Source: Piezodorus guildinii
Lineage: Eukaryota; Arthropoda; Insecta; Hemiptera; Pentatomidae
DNA: 64,000 bases
Direction of reading: 5' to 3'
Assembly: GCA_023052935.1 (NCBI GenBank)
Contig: CM041293.1
Span: 152,209,474 to 152,273,473, forward strand
A model generated the notes under the pieces. The model was not told the DNA's origin. It made no database searches and saw only the letters and a program-made list of their open reading frames with translations. Below are positions 24,581 to 33,881 of the stretch, piece by piece. Position numbers and translations under genes: made by a program. Position 1 is the stretch's first letter. Every line of letters begins with the position of its first letter.

Positions 24581-24642
<62 letters not shown>
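24430..24642. repeat. (TA)n minisatellite with TATAGAGTCCA units
   Basis: Long TA runs are broken twice by TTATAGAGTCCAA (about 24512 and 24574), so the array is a higher-order repeat. The same unit continues beyond the Gypsy element at 28429-28501, showing that the element landed inside the array. Reading frames here are artefacts of the repeat. Confidence 0.95.
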
Positions 24643-24821
24643 CTTATGTGTCGTCCGAAAGATAAACTAAAAAAAAGGAATAAAGGGGCATAAACAACAC
24701 GCTTGATGGCTATTCAAACACTGTCTTTATTGGTCTTTTAATCCTCTATATATACATTTCTCATGTTTACAAGAGGTGGTTTGGAATTAAGGCTGATATA
24801 CTACCTTATCAGTCCTTAACT
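24643..24821 (-). repeat. 3' LTR of the Gypsy element
   Basis: This 179-bp LTR is identical to the other except for one C/T difference near its promoter-distal end (GTGTCGTCC here, GTGTTGTCC at the other). On the coding strand it begins AGTTAAGG and ends ACATAAG, without the usual TG...CA termini. Confidence 0.92.
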
Positions 24822-24832
24822 CCCCCCCACCA
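24822..24832 (-). other. Polypurine tract
   Basis: On the coding strand the string TGGTGGGGGGG lies directly against the start of the 3' LTR, the expected place for plus-strand DNA priming. Confidence 0.75.
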
Positions 24833-25062
24833 GTTTACGAACAATCCTCGTAAACTACATTAACAAAACAAAACAAAACAAAAACAGCGAAATACAAATT
24901 GCATAAGATGATACAAAAGCAAAAGAAACTAAGTTTACATAATAGAAATAAATACAAAAAAAACTCCTGAAACACAACACAAAGGAAAAATAAACACTGT
25001 GAATAAACTGAACAGGAACACTTTCAAAGAACAACACTGGCCAAAGCTGAGGACACTCAAGG

Positions 25063-25961
25063 CTAGGATGCGTCCATGGACGGGAGTTTTAATTGTTCCA
25101 AATGAACCGTTCGCCGCTTCCGGGGTTCGCGCAAGCTCTCAATGGTGACCAAGTTATGCTCACGAATGGCAACCACGCGGAATGGGCCTTCGTAACGCCG
25201 GAGTTCTTTCCCCCTATTAGTCCCCACACGCCGGTACACCACTGTTCCAATTTTTACGAGCCCCATCAGATCCCGGACACCGAGATTATGACGCGCCACT
25301 CTGCGACACTTTTCCCGCTCAATCCGACCACGGACTGTGACCCATAACTTCTTAAGCGCAAGGCAATTGCTCACGACGGCATCACTAGCCCCCGCACCGC
25401 GAGAATCCCGCCGGCGGCCTTGCAAACCAAAAAGGACTTCGAAAGGGGTAAATTCCGTCACAGAGTGAACGGAGTGGTTATAGGCAACGACCGCTCGTTC
25501 CATAGCCACGTCCGGCTCCAATCCCTTTTCTAATTGAAACACCCGCAGGTGATCACTCAGGGTACTGTGGAGGCGCTCGATACCACCGCGACTTTTCGGA
25601 TGACCCGGAGTGTTAAGATGCCACGTGACACCCAAAAGCTTCATTTCCTCCCGGACACGAGCGTTATCGAATTCGCGGCCACTGTCCGATGAGATCCGGT
25701 CGGGGACGCCATAAAACTGGAACCAGATCCAAAGGGCCCGTAAAACCGCCTCCGCTGTACGCTCCTGAACGGGATACGCCAACGCCACCTTACTAAACAG
25801 ATCCAAAATCGTAACCCATTTATAACCCTTCCAGGTAAAAGAATCGATTTGGAGATCGACGAGGGGCGCATCGGCAGTCGGGGTTTCCTCCTGTACCGCG
25901 CGGGGCGGATGGCGATCATATTTAGTGCGAAGACACACGTCACATTTCCCGATGGTTTCCT
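25063..25961 (-). pseudogene. Gypsy integrase, N-terminally truncated
   Basis: Integrase joins the retroelement cDNA to the host chromosome. The readable part begins inside the zinc-binding region (a CDVCLRTK segment supplies the final CxxC of the HHCC set; the two His are lost in the deletion). The catalytic core has Asp in DLQIDSF, Asp in RISSDSG and Glu in GIERLHS, with 35-residue-type spacing between the last two. A C-terminal GPY/F-like region (RRYEGPFRVVAI) follows. The frame is open to 25063. Upstream it is out of frame with the RT part because of the internal deletion at about 25962, so no pol polyprotein can include it. Confidence 0.9.
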
Positions 25962-26876
25962 GGGATGCATCCCGATCTGATGATATCCCGCCTTTAAATC
26001 CAATGTGCTAAAAATTCTTGCACCACCTAACCTGTCCAAAATATCATCGAATCGCGGTAGGGGGTATTTCTCATCGACAGTATTCTCGTTTAACTTGCGG
26101 TAATCGATTACGACCCGATATTTTTCCCTCGTGTCGCCGGGTGCCCTCTTCTTCTTGACGGCCCACAACGGACTATTATAGGGAGACGTACTGTCCACGA
26201 TAATGCCCTGTCGACGTAAATCGTCCAGCTCCTCCCGGATATGTCTCCGAAGAGCCTGAGGGTACCTTCTTTCTTTCACGTAAACGACTCTATCCTGCTT
26301 CAGCGGAATTTCGTGCATTGTCTTCCCCGTAGTCCCAAGGACATCGCCCTCTTTAGAGAATATATCCCCGAATTCCTCGAGAATAGCCGCTTTCCAATCC
26401 TCGACCTGATTCAGGGCCCCGATTCGCGTTGGACCGTCCCCAACCAAGCGAATACACGCATATCGTCTCCCTCCAATTCTGATGTCCCATTGGCCATCCT
26501 TATTCCTGATCCGCGCTCCGATCATCCCTAATAGATCATTCCCTATGATCACACTATACTCCCTTGGCATTCTACTTACAATGTGAACGGATAAATTGCC
26601 ACCCTTCTCTCCCCAAGTACTTAAACTCATCTCGGATTCTCCCTCCACGCTGCAGGGCCCCCCTAGGGTAATTAGATGACATTTGCATACCTGCACCTGG
26701 AGTGCCCTCTCTCGGCCGTTCCATCTCTCTAGCGCCTCTCTGCATGCGATGGTGCTCGAGCTCCCGGTGTCCGCCAGGCATGCGACTCCCTCTACGCTGA
26801 TGATAGGCAGACCGCCACTCTCTCCTTTCGCATGGTAGCTCACCAACGTGCGGTTGCCACTCTGCTGATACCCACC
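25962..26876 (-). pseudogene. Gypsy protease and truncated reverse transcriptase
   Basis: The frame starts right after the gag stop. Protease: the active-site motif CLADTGSSS and the closing VIIGNDLLG motif. RT: the conserved entry GIIVDSTSPYNSPLWAVKKK, then YRVVIDYRKLNENT and STLDLKAGYHQIGMHP, which contains the first catalytic Asp. Directly after GMHP the sequence jumps to the integrase zinc region, so the YxDD box, the thumb and RNase H are gone. The 130 or so codons that remain open beyond the junction are out-of-frame integrase sequence. Pol is in the same frame as gag, separated by one TGA. Confidence 0.92.
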
Positions 26877-28107
26877 TCAAATTTCCTCACGCGATGACTG
26901 AGCTGCCGCTTCCGGTCGCCTCCATACACTCCTCCTGCTCCTATGTCCACCTCCTCGAGCGGGAACGTCCGCCTCAGTCTCCGTTTCTGCGGACTCGGAC
27001 CCTCCAGATGATTCAGTTGCTGATGTCATATGCCTCCTCTGGAACCGTCCTGGTCGTATTCTCTGAGCATTTACTTCCATGGGTTCCGGCTGGTTCACAT
27101 CACGCCGCCGGTACATATAGGGGCAATTCCTTGCCATATGTCCTTCTACTCCGCACTCAAAGCACCTAGTGCGAGGACATTGAGCTACCAGATGCCCAAG
27201 CTTGCCACAACCATGGCACTTGCGGTCTTCCCGCCGCCCACTGCTTCTTGGCTTTGCTGGCCGTCGATCACCTTGCGGAGGCCTCTCTCTTCTATTCTCC
27301 CGAAAATCTCTTCTTTTCCAAGCAGGAGGGGTCCTGGGCTGATTGTACGAGACCCGCGTCCAACCGTGCTCCTCCGCCTCCATCCTAGATTCTTCCTCTC
27401 GGGCACTGGCGTCCATCAGTTCTTGAGCGTATTCGATGAACGGGCGCTCCCTCTGAAACCCTTCTCTTTTCCCGGTTTCCTTCGCCAGCTGCACCTTTAG
27501 AATGTTTGCCAAGAAATCCATCCTAAAGTGAACCTCCTCAACACTCGCGGTCTCTCTCATCTTCTCCGTTATTCGGTTAAACTTCGTAAGAAGTTCTCCC
27601 GCATACTGACCATTAGACTGCCGCGGCTTCTTAGTTTCCCTTATCAGGTGGAACACATCTTCTTCGGGGGCCCATCTTCCCCCTCCGTAGGCCTTCTTTA
27701 GTCGCTCCTTCACGACACTCCAGGGTCTCCTCATCTGCTTGAATATGGTTCAGAATGCTCCTCCTCACCCTGCAAACCACTGCAGCCCTTAACGCTTCGG
27801 CATCCTCCCCGTCTAACAGGTTTTCGGACAACTTTGAATGGATTCTCACCATCAAGCGATCGCCTCCTTTTAGAAAGTGGTTGAGCTCACCGATCTCCCC
27901 AGTGAATCTATCAAGGTCGGATGTAGCCTTTCTCAACTCCTGAGCTGTCGCCGTTTGGATCTTCACCCACTCCAGCGTCGTTCTATGCGCCTGCGCCAGT
28001 GAAACTTCCGGTAGTGGCGGTAACTCAACTGCCGCCGCTGCCGCCTGCTGTGGCGCAGCCGGTGGGACGTTCAGAACGGCTGGCCTCAAAACCACGTTTT
28101 CAGCCAT
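26877..28107 (-). pseudogene. Gypsy gag with two zinc knuckles, frameshifted
   Basis: Gag forms the particle that packages the element RNA. I take the start as the ATG at 28107 (MAENVVLRP), 124 nt after the primer-binding site. The N-terminal half is Ala/Pro-rich, then helical. Near 27740 the reading frame changes by a net +1, and the second half (WSVVKERLKKAYGG onward) lies in the new frame. Two CCHC knuckles bind nucleic acid: CHGCGKLGHLVAQC and CFECGVEGHMARNC. The tail is Arg-rich and acidic and ends at TGA (26877-26879). A mid-gag shift would remove the knuckles from the product, so I read it as damage, not as programmed frameshifting. Confidence 0.88.
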
Positions 28108-28231
28108 GTTATCGGGTTTTACTGGCAAGAGATTAAAAATAAAAATAAAATAAACTCACGTACTCTGAGAAGTAGGCAAGTACAAAAAAAAAATTAAAAA
28201 AAAATTACGTAGTCTGAACTTATCTAAAAGT

Positions 28232-28249
28232 TCCCGGGTTTCGGCACCA
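28232..28249 (-). other. Primer-binding site matching tRNA-Phe
   Basis: On the coding strand, directly after the 5' LTR, the sequence is TGGTGCCGAAACCCGGGA. This is the exact complement of the eukaryotic tRNA-Phe 3' end as I know it (acceptor UUUCGGCA plus CCA, and the adjoining T arm), 18 of 18 positions. Confidence 0.8.
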
Positions 28250-28428
28250 CTTATGTGTTGTCCGAAAGATAAACTAAAAAAAAGGAATAAAGGGGCATAA
28301 ACAACACGCTTGATGGCTATTCAAACACTGTCTTTATTGGTCTTTTAATCCTCTATATATACATTTCTCATGTTTACAAGAGGTGGTTTGGAATTAAGGC
28401 TGATATACTACCTTATCAGTCCTTAACT
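28250..28428 (-). repeat. 5' LTR of the Gypsy element
   Basis: This 179-bp LTR would carry the element promoter. The CTCTATATATAC string near 28350-28362 could belong to a TATA region, but this is not established. Confidence 0.92.
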
Positions 28429-28517
28429 TATATATATATATATATATAATATATATATTATAGAGTCCAATATATATTATATAATATACATAAGAGTCCA
28501 ACGTATTTTACAGTTAT
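28429..28517. repeat. (TA)n minisatellite, right part
   Basis: Continuation of the array at 24430-24642, with two more TATTATAGAGTCCAA-like units (28460-28476 and 28491-28501). Confidence 0.85.
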
Positions 28518-28529
28518 ATTAATAAACTA

Positions 28530-29770
28530 CGCTGTGGAATACGCTGAGGAAATTATCGGAGATTACCAATGTGGTTTTAGGCGGAATCGCTCGACTATTG
28601 ACCAAATATTTTCCTTACGTCAAATATTAGAGAAAAAATTGGAATACAACGGTGTAGTCCATCAACTTTATATCGATTTTAAAAAGGCTTATGATTCAAT
28701 AGACCGTCAGAAGCTATATAACATCATGATTGAACAGGGAATACCTAGAAAGTTAGTAAACCTAGTAGAGATGTGTTTGTCGGAAACATTCCATAAAGTT
28801 AGAATCGGTCATAATTACTCCGAGAGATTTGAGGTGCGATCGGGTTTGAAACAGGGTGACTCCCTTTCACCTGTGTTATTTAATATAGCTTTAGAATATG
28901 TCATAGAAAAGGTGATTTGTACCGAGAAAGGCTTAAATATGGGTGACAAGATTCCGGTTTTGGGGTATGCCGATGATCTGGTACTGCTAGGTGAAGACAC
29001 GGAAACCATACAACTAAATACAAGTGTGTTAATAAAAACCGGTAAAGAAATAGGACTCGAATTAAATACCGATAAAACGAAGTATATGATTAGTAGCAGA
29101 AACGGTGTCGATCTTGGTGATATTGATGTATCAGGTCATACTTTTGAACACGTAGAGAAATTCAAGTATTTAGGTTCAATTATAACTAGAAAAAATGAAA
29201 TCCAGGAAGAAATAAAGTCCCGGTTAAAGGTGGGAAATGCGTGTTATTATTCAGTTGCTAAGTTACTTAGATCGCGGCTTCTATCTAAAAACTTAAAGAT
29301 TAGAATTTATAAAACTATTATTCTTCCAACGGTTCTTTACGGATGTGAAACGTGGCCGCTTACTTTAAAGGATGAACAACGGCTTAAGGTTTTCGAGAAT
29401 AAGGTACTGCGTAAAATATTTGGTCCGAAGAGAGATGAGGACACTGGGGAGTTTAGAAGGTTGTACAACGCGGAGTTGCGAAGTTTGTACCCTGTGAATA
29501 TAATTGAGTTGGTAGCATCGCGGAGACTCAAATGGGCGCGTAAAGTTGTTGGGCTTAGTGAGGAACGGATTCCGAGAAAGTTGGTATTCGCTGAACCGAC
29601 TGGTAGGCGTCCGAAAGGTAGGCCGAAGCGGAGATGGGAGGATTGCGTTAAGGCTGATCTCGGGAGCTTGGGCTTGAATGGTGAGCATTGGACGATTCTG
29701 TGTAGGCGGAATTTGGTGGTATCGGCATCGAACCTTCGGGTTCGCTAAGCCTATTATTATTATTATTATT
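28530..29770 (+). mobile_element. 5'-truncated non-LTR retrotransposon, copy 2
   Basis: The insertion has a clean 12-bp target duplication, ATTAATAAACTA, at 28518-28529 and 29771-29782, and a 3' (TTA)n tail after AAGCC. Truncation at the 5' end leaves only the RT and C-terminal region. The same family occurs at 12507-14763 (split by mariner) and as a short end at 31040-31160. This copy shows the empty mariner target site, AACTAAATACAAG, at 29012-29024. Confidence 0.92.
28534..29748 (+). CDS. LINE reverse transcriptase, 404 codons, 5'-truncated
   Basis: RNA-directed DNA polymerase domain of a LINE. No stop or frameshift interrupts it. Visible motifs: CGFRRNRSTIDQI (fingers), LYIDFKKAYDSI (motif A with catalytic Asp), GLKQGDSLSPVLFNIAL (motif B), LGYADDLVLLG (YADD, motif C), YLGSIITRKN, LPTVLYGCETW, and GRPKRRWEDCVKADL at the C terminus. 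The full protein in this group has an N-terminal endonuclease, which is absent here, so the copy cannot retrotranspose alone. The first Met is merely the first in the surviving frame. The clade is RTE/Jockey-like by its C-terminal motif; I cannot fix it without a tree. Confidence 0.9.
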   Translation: MEYAEEIIGDYQCGFRRNRSTIDQIFSLRQILEKKLEYNGVVHQLYIDFKKAYDSIDRQKLYNIMIEQGIPRKLVNLVEMCLSETFHKVRIGHNYSERFEVRSGLKQGDSLSPVLFNIALEYVIEKVICTEKGLNMGDKIPVLGYADDLVLLGEDTETIQLNTSVLIKTGKEIGLELNTDKTKYMISSRNGVDLGDIDVSGHTFEHVEKFKYLGSIITRKNEIQEEIKSRLKVGNACYYSVAKLLRSRLLSKNLKIRIYKTIILPTVLYGCETWPLTLKDEQRLKVFENKVLRKIFGPKRDEDTGEFRRLYNAELRSLYPVNIIELVASRRLKWARKVVGLSEERIPRKLVFAEPTGRRPKGRPKRRWEDCVKADLGSLGLNGEHWTILCRRNLVVSASNLRVR

Positions 29771-29782
29771 ATTAATAAACTA

Positions 29783-30186
29783 AGAAAAAAAAATGTTTGA
29801 AGAATAACCAGGAATATAAATAGTCAGAACCCAGGAAAGAGGCACTCTCTTTTGACCGGATAAAAAGAAGGATTCTCGGAGCAAATAAAATAAAAACAAA
29901 TTTTCATTTACCTCTGACCGGCGGAGCCTATATAAAATCTTGGGGATTCGCATACAATCCGGAGCAAGGGGAACGGAATCAAGGGGTTTAGCTGGAAGAG
30001 GAGGCGGGGCCCTATAATCTCATACCCTTCTTATCTCTATCGCAACAAGTAAATAAGAAGGAAACGCTTTAGCGATGAAAAGGCTACTCTCAATAACCAA
30101 GAAGCAACCACACAAGGAGAGTTTTAGAACTTGATGGCGATAGAAAGATCTGAAGAAAAAAACATATACGCCATTATATTTTAGTA
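29783..30186. other. Interval with a moderately GC-rich patch
   Basis: Positions 29910-30050 are GC-richer (GCGGAGCC, GGAGGCGGGGCCC). No gene or repeat is recognised. Confidence 0.5.
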
Positions 30187-31013
30187 TTGGGTTGTTTCAC
30201 ATGAAATGTCCATTTTTATAGTTTCTGAAATGCATAAAGGATTTTGCTGGTCTCTGTTGTTTTCTTCCGAATGTTTACATATTTAAAGTAAACAGTTACT
30301 AATCCTCTACCTTTGTATTATAAACATTAGCTTTCCAATCAATTACCCACTTTTTAGTATACCTCCAAATATGAACATAGAAACACGCGATTTTCGAGTA
30401 ATATTTTTGTACGAGCTTCAACTCGGCCATTCATTAGCTGAGGCCGCTAGAAATATTTGCAAGGCGTTGGTTGGGGAAGGGAGTGTTAATGAACGGACCG
30501 TTCTCTGTTGGTTTGTCAAGTTTTCAGCTGGGGATACCGACTTGGAAAACTTGCCCCGAGGAAGACCTCCGTCAGTAATAGACAACGATGTCCTCAAACA
30601 TACAGTAGAAGGTAATCCCTACCAAACAGTTACATGGGTGCCTCATACTCTTACATGACAACGCTAGACCCCATGTTTCAAAACATACCTTGCAAAAATT
30701 GAAAGAACTGGGCTACGAAGTTCTTCCGCACCCACCATATTGTCCCGACTTGTTTCCAACAGATTACCACCTGTTCAGGAATTTAGACAACTTTTTGAAA
30801 ATTATGATCAAGTGAAAAGTGCGTTTTCAGATTTTGTTTCACTTCAAAGCTCAGAGTTTTTCAGTTCAGAGATAAAAAAAGTTGGTGTCACGTTGGGGAA
30901 CATGTGTAGAAAAATAAGGTAAATACTTCGAATAAAATTATCTTGTTTTCATATCGTATTTTTAATAAAAATCCTTTACCTTGAAAACGGACATTTCATG
31001 TGACACAACCCAA
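30187..31013 (+). mobile_element. Second mariner lineage, internally deleted
   Basis: The 827-bp element is flanked by TA at 30185-30186 and 31014-31015. The terminal inverted repeats are about 26 bp (TTGGGTTGTTTCACATGAAA at left). Translation starts at 30371 with an N-terminal helix-turn-helix region (FLYELQLGHSLAEAARN) and runs to TWVPHTL, then jumps in another frame to LHDNARPHVSKHTLQKLKELGYEV, PYCPDLFPTDYHLF and LDNFL. The region between WVPH and LHDNARP, holding the first catalytic Asp, is deleted. Sequence divergence shows that this lineage is distinct from the mariner at 13257. It is non-autonomous. Confidence 0.88.
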
Positions 31014-31039
31014 TATTTATGAAACTTACAATATAATAA

Positions 31040-31160
31040 GAAGAAGAAAATATAACAAGAACCCCCTACCAAACCCTCGATTGCCGATACCACTAAATAC
31101 TGCCTATACAGATTCCTCCAATGATCACCGTTCAAGCCCAAGCTCCATAGATCAGTATTG
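31040..31160 (-). pseudogene. LINE copy 3, C-terminal fragment
   Basis: On the minus strand the frame reads LWSLGLNGDHWRNLYRQYLVVSA, matching the last residues of the RT at 28534-29748 (DLGSLGLNGEHWTILCRRNLVVSA). Only the final 25 or so codons survive, directly next to the mariner end. The minus-strand frame that continues to 31366 includes FERTATRMLTEL, loosely like other LINE C-terminal regions; its origin is unclear. Confidence 0.65.
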
Positions 31161-31879
31161 GAAATGATTGAATGAAGTATATCAGAAAAAAAAACAACTG
31201 TATTTTCCAGTGGTTTTAATAACTCTGTTAACATACGGGTAGCCGTACGTTCGAAAACTTGAATTTTTTGAAAAGTTGATATACACATATAATTATTACT
31301 GAAAATCAAAACTAAATCTCCGTAGAAAGTCTTCTTATTTTGTTGTCTTGTCAAGCCATAGCACATTCTAGAAGCAGTCTTTAAGTAATCCGCAATCGTA
31401 TTCTCCTGGTTTGCCTTGAAAATACTCCGATTTCCTATATTAGGACAGTGTTTGTAAGGTAATTCCCCAGTAGCCTATGCTTTTTAACTATTTTAGCTTA
31501 ATAGGCTGTTGATATATTTAAGACGAGTGCAGTTTTGTTTATAGACTGACCCTTTTCTAAAACTTCTTCAATTGCCGATTTTTCGGGTCTTCTTCGTTTT
31601 TTTGGACTTTTTATATAATGCAATATGTGAAGTAAATAATTTAATAACATATAAAAAAATTGCATATTTAGTATTATTTTATTTTAATTGCAAATTAAAA
31701 TGCAGGGCTGTGAAAGAGCAGCCAGCTCTCTCAAGGCCTATTCAACAGGCTGTGTCATGAATTGTTTTTGAAATAAATATAACCCACAAAATAACAACAA
31801 TATCAAAACTTTAGCGGCTCAGTTTTTATGAAACTAAAATGCCAAATTGCGGATGTAATTTGTTGACCGCTGAGAATTA
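31161..31879. other. Interval without recognised gene
   Basis: Apart from the doubtful LINE-like frame up to 31366, nothing is recognised. Confidence 0.45.
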
Positions 31880-31985
31880 CTGGAAGGAATTAGTCCGGGT
31901 GGCGGTCATTAAATAAAACAATTAAATAGTTTCAACTATTTAGTTGTTTCATTTAATGACCGCCACCCGGACTAATTCCTTCCAG
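31880..31985. repeat. 106-bp near-perfect palindrome
   Basis: Two 52-bp arms (31880-31931 and 31934-31985) pair with two mismatches around a 2-nt centre. The outer half (GGAATTAGTCCGGGTGGCGG and its complement) is GC-rich compared with the flanks. A transcript would fold into one long hairpin. No terminal motif of a known transposon was seen. Confidence 0.9.
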
Positions 31986-32220
31986 CAACAAAAATCCCAA
32001 ATGTTTGTACAAACCCAATTCTAAATCCATTTTCCTATATTTTTTTTTTACAGTAAAATACTAACAAACAGCTTTATTGAAGCAAAATACTCACTTTATA
32101 GATCCAAAAACTTTTACTCGATGTAGTAGTGTCCGATGGTTATAAAGAACTGTCAAATGTTTGACAAAATTAAGTTAAAAATAATATCGCCAATCGAATT
32201 CTTTTCAAAACTATCGAAGT

Positions 32221-32405
32221 AATTATAGGTGGAATAATCAGGATCAGTCTTTTTTTAAATATTTTATTTTGCCGACGTTTCGGCTCAAGCGTGTATGCCA
32301 TCATCAGGGCATGGCTCAGTAATGCCCTGGTGATGGCTCACACTTAAGCCGAAACGTCGGCAAAGTTAAAAAAAGACTGACTTCTGATTATTCCACCTAT
32401 AATAG
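32221..32405. mobile_element. Penelope-type inverted terminal hairpin
   Basis: Two arms of about 85-90 bp form an inverted repeat around a short centre near 32313-32320. Each arm carries a hammerhead-like box: minus strand 32271-32308 (CCTGATGATGGC, then GAGCCGAAACGTCGGC) and plus strand 32326-32361 (CCTGGTGATGGC, then AAGCCGAAACGTCGGC). I infer a pair of Penelope-type terminal repeats without a coding centre; an unrelated foldback element is possible. Confidence 0.55.
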
Positions 32406-33160
32406 TTTCTACAGTCGACTATACATCCTCAATATCGAAATAATCTAAGTAGCTTTTTCAAAACCTGGATCTTTCATGCTACTTCTCCTCTAGTTCTTAT
32501 CAGAAATGTCATAAAAAGAACATTTAACATCTTGTTAGAACAATCCAAATCTTTAATTTTCCTAAAATGTTAATGATGTAGAAAGAAAATTTTAATTGAT
32601 AAGGTTAAGGATTGAGGTAAGGACTCTCACTTACCTCGACAGTATAAAGCAATTCAAAAACATCAATTTTAAAAATATTTGATGTTGATTTTAGTAATAG
32701 TACGTGTATTAATTTTCGTTGGAAACATATGACTTAGATTGAATAGTAAAACTATATTAAATTATTAATTAGTAATATGTTTATTCTCAATTCGTCACTT
32801 TATATTACCTTTTACAACTTTGTTTATCAGATAGTACTTTTTCTTAAATATTTCACTTTTCAACAGTATATAATTCCTAAATACGATCAAAAAACCAAAA
32901 ACTTTATTTAAAAATAATGCTGACTCCTGATTATTCCACCTATAATAGTTTCTACAGTCGACTATACATCCTCAATATCGAAATAATCTAAGTAGCTCAT
33001 TCAAAACCTGGCTGTTTCATGCCACTTTTCCCCCAGTTCTTATCAGAAATTTCATAAAAAGAACATCTTGTTAGAACAATCAAAATCATTAATCCTCCTA
33101 GAATGTTTATGATGTAAAAAGAAAATTTTAATTGTTAAGGTTAAGAACTGAGGTAAGGAT
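32382..33160. repeat. Large direct duplication, unit about 544 bp
   Basis: Sequence from CTGATTATTCCACCTATAA (about 32382) through GATTGAGGTAAGGA (about 32628) recurs at 32926-33160 with modest divergence. A diverged family A fragment lies between the two. The arrangement is an imperfect tandem duplication, second unit incomplete. Confidence 0.75.
32626..32915 (+). mobile_element. Family A repeat, diverged 5' fragment
   Basis: It begins CTCTCACTTACCTCG. Weak versions of the family landmarks follow (GGAAACATATG, TTCGTCACTTTATATTACC, CACTTTTCAACAGTATATAA). It is older than most copies here. Confidence 0.5.
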
Positions 33161-33881
33161 AAAAGTACAGCTTGTTGACTAAGATAAATGAAAGCGGGTT
33201 CCGATAAGAATCCTCCTTCAAATGAGCACAATGAAGAACCACTAACGACTCCGCAGTAAATAAGTTGACAGAGGAAACTATAAATACAAGCGCGATAAAA
33301 GATTGTGGGAGATAGCTAGTTGTGGCGTGCTGAGGAGCTGATTCCCATGCATCCAGTCCGCGGATTAAAAGCCTTATCTCTCTCTCTCTAATCAGAGAGC
33401 TCTGTCCCTCTCCAATCTCTCTCTTTTTACATTTATTCCGCATCGTAGTTCAGCGGATAAAATAATTGTGGCTTAGTGAGATAGTTTTAAGTTGAATCGT
33501 TCCAGTTATCCGAAAGCATTCTGGCCTCTGCAGCGTACAATATTGTGTGTCGTAAAAGGGTCGCTTTTCCGCCCTATCTATATACCACCAATTCACATTT
33601 ATAAAATCCGCAAAAATTGGTAGAGAAGTTCTGATATGATTCATTTGCAGGCATAACTTTCTTCAAGGCTAACAATTAAAGGATACCTCAATACTTATTA
33701 AAAATGAAATAGTCGATAAATTAATAAAAAATCACATTCTTCAGAATATTTAACGGATTTAGAATATAGTCTAGATCAGTAGATCCCACCGAAAAAAAAT
33801 TCGTGGACCTCTTTATCGAATAAGTACAATAGCAGGGAACACAATCCAAAAAATCGCGAGTTAGATAATAAATACGTAAAG
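33161..33881. other. Interval without recognised gene
   Basis: Moderately GC-rich in 33220-33560, with a (TC)n run near 33378-33392 and 33420. The minus-strand frames of 100 and 64 codons show no homology I recognise. Confidence 0.45.

Larger units (their letters stand above)
24643..28428 (-). mobile_element. Ty3/Gypsy LTR retrotransposon, defective
   Basis: Two 179-bp LTRs (24643-24821 and 28250-28428) differ at one position by my reading, so insertion was recent. The element lies on the minus strand: the 5' LTR is on the right, followed by a primer-binding site, a gag with two zinc knuckles, protease and partial RT, then integrase and a polypurine tract before the left LTR. The order of RT before integrase marks it as Gypsy-type rather than Copia-type. 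About half of RT, all of RNase H and the start of integrase are deleted, gag has a frameshift, and a stop separates gag from pol. No envelope frame is present. Target duplications cannot be resolved inside the TA array. GC content is much higher than the surrounding DNA. Confidence 0.93.

Noticed and set aside
24373..24642. Several 60-70-codon frames made of Ile-Tyr repeats
   Set aside because: They are translations of a TA microsatellite.
26894..27500. Plus-strand frames of 91 and 156 codons
   Set aside because: They are antisense shadows of the GC-rich Gypsy gag.
27640..27740. Programmed frameshift in gag
   Set aside because: The shift lies before the zinc knuckles and I saw no slippery heptamer with a downstream structure. 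A simple indel is more likely.
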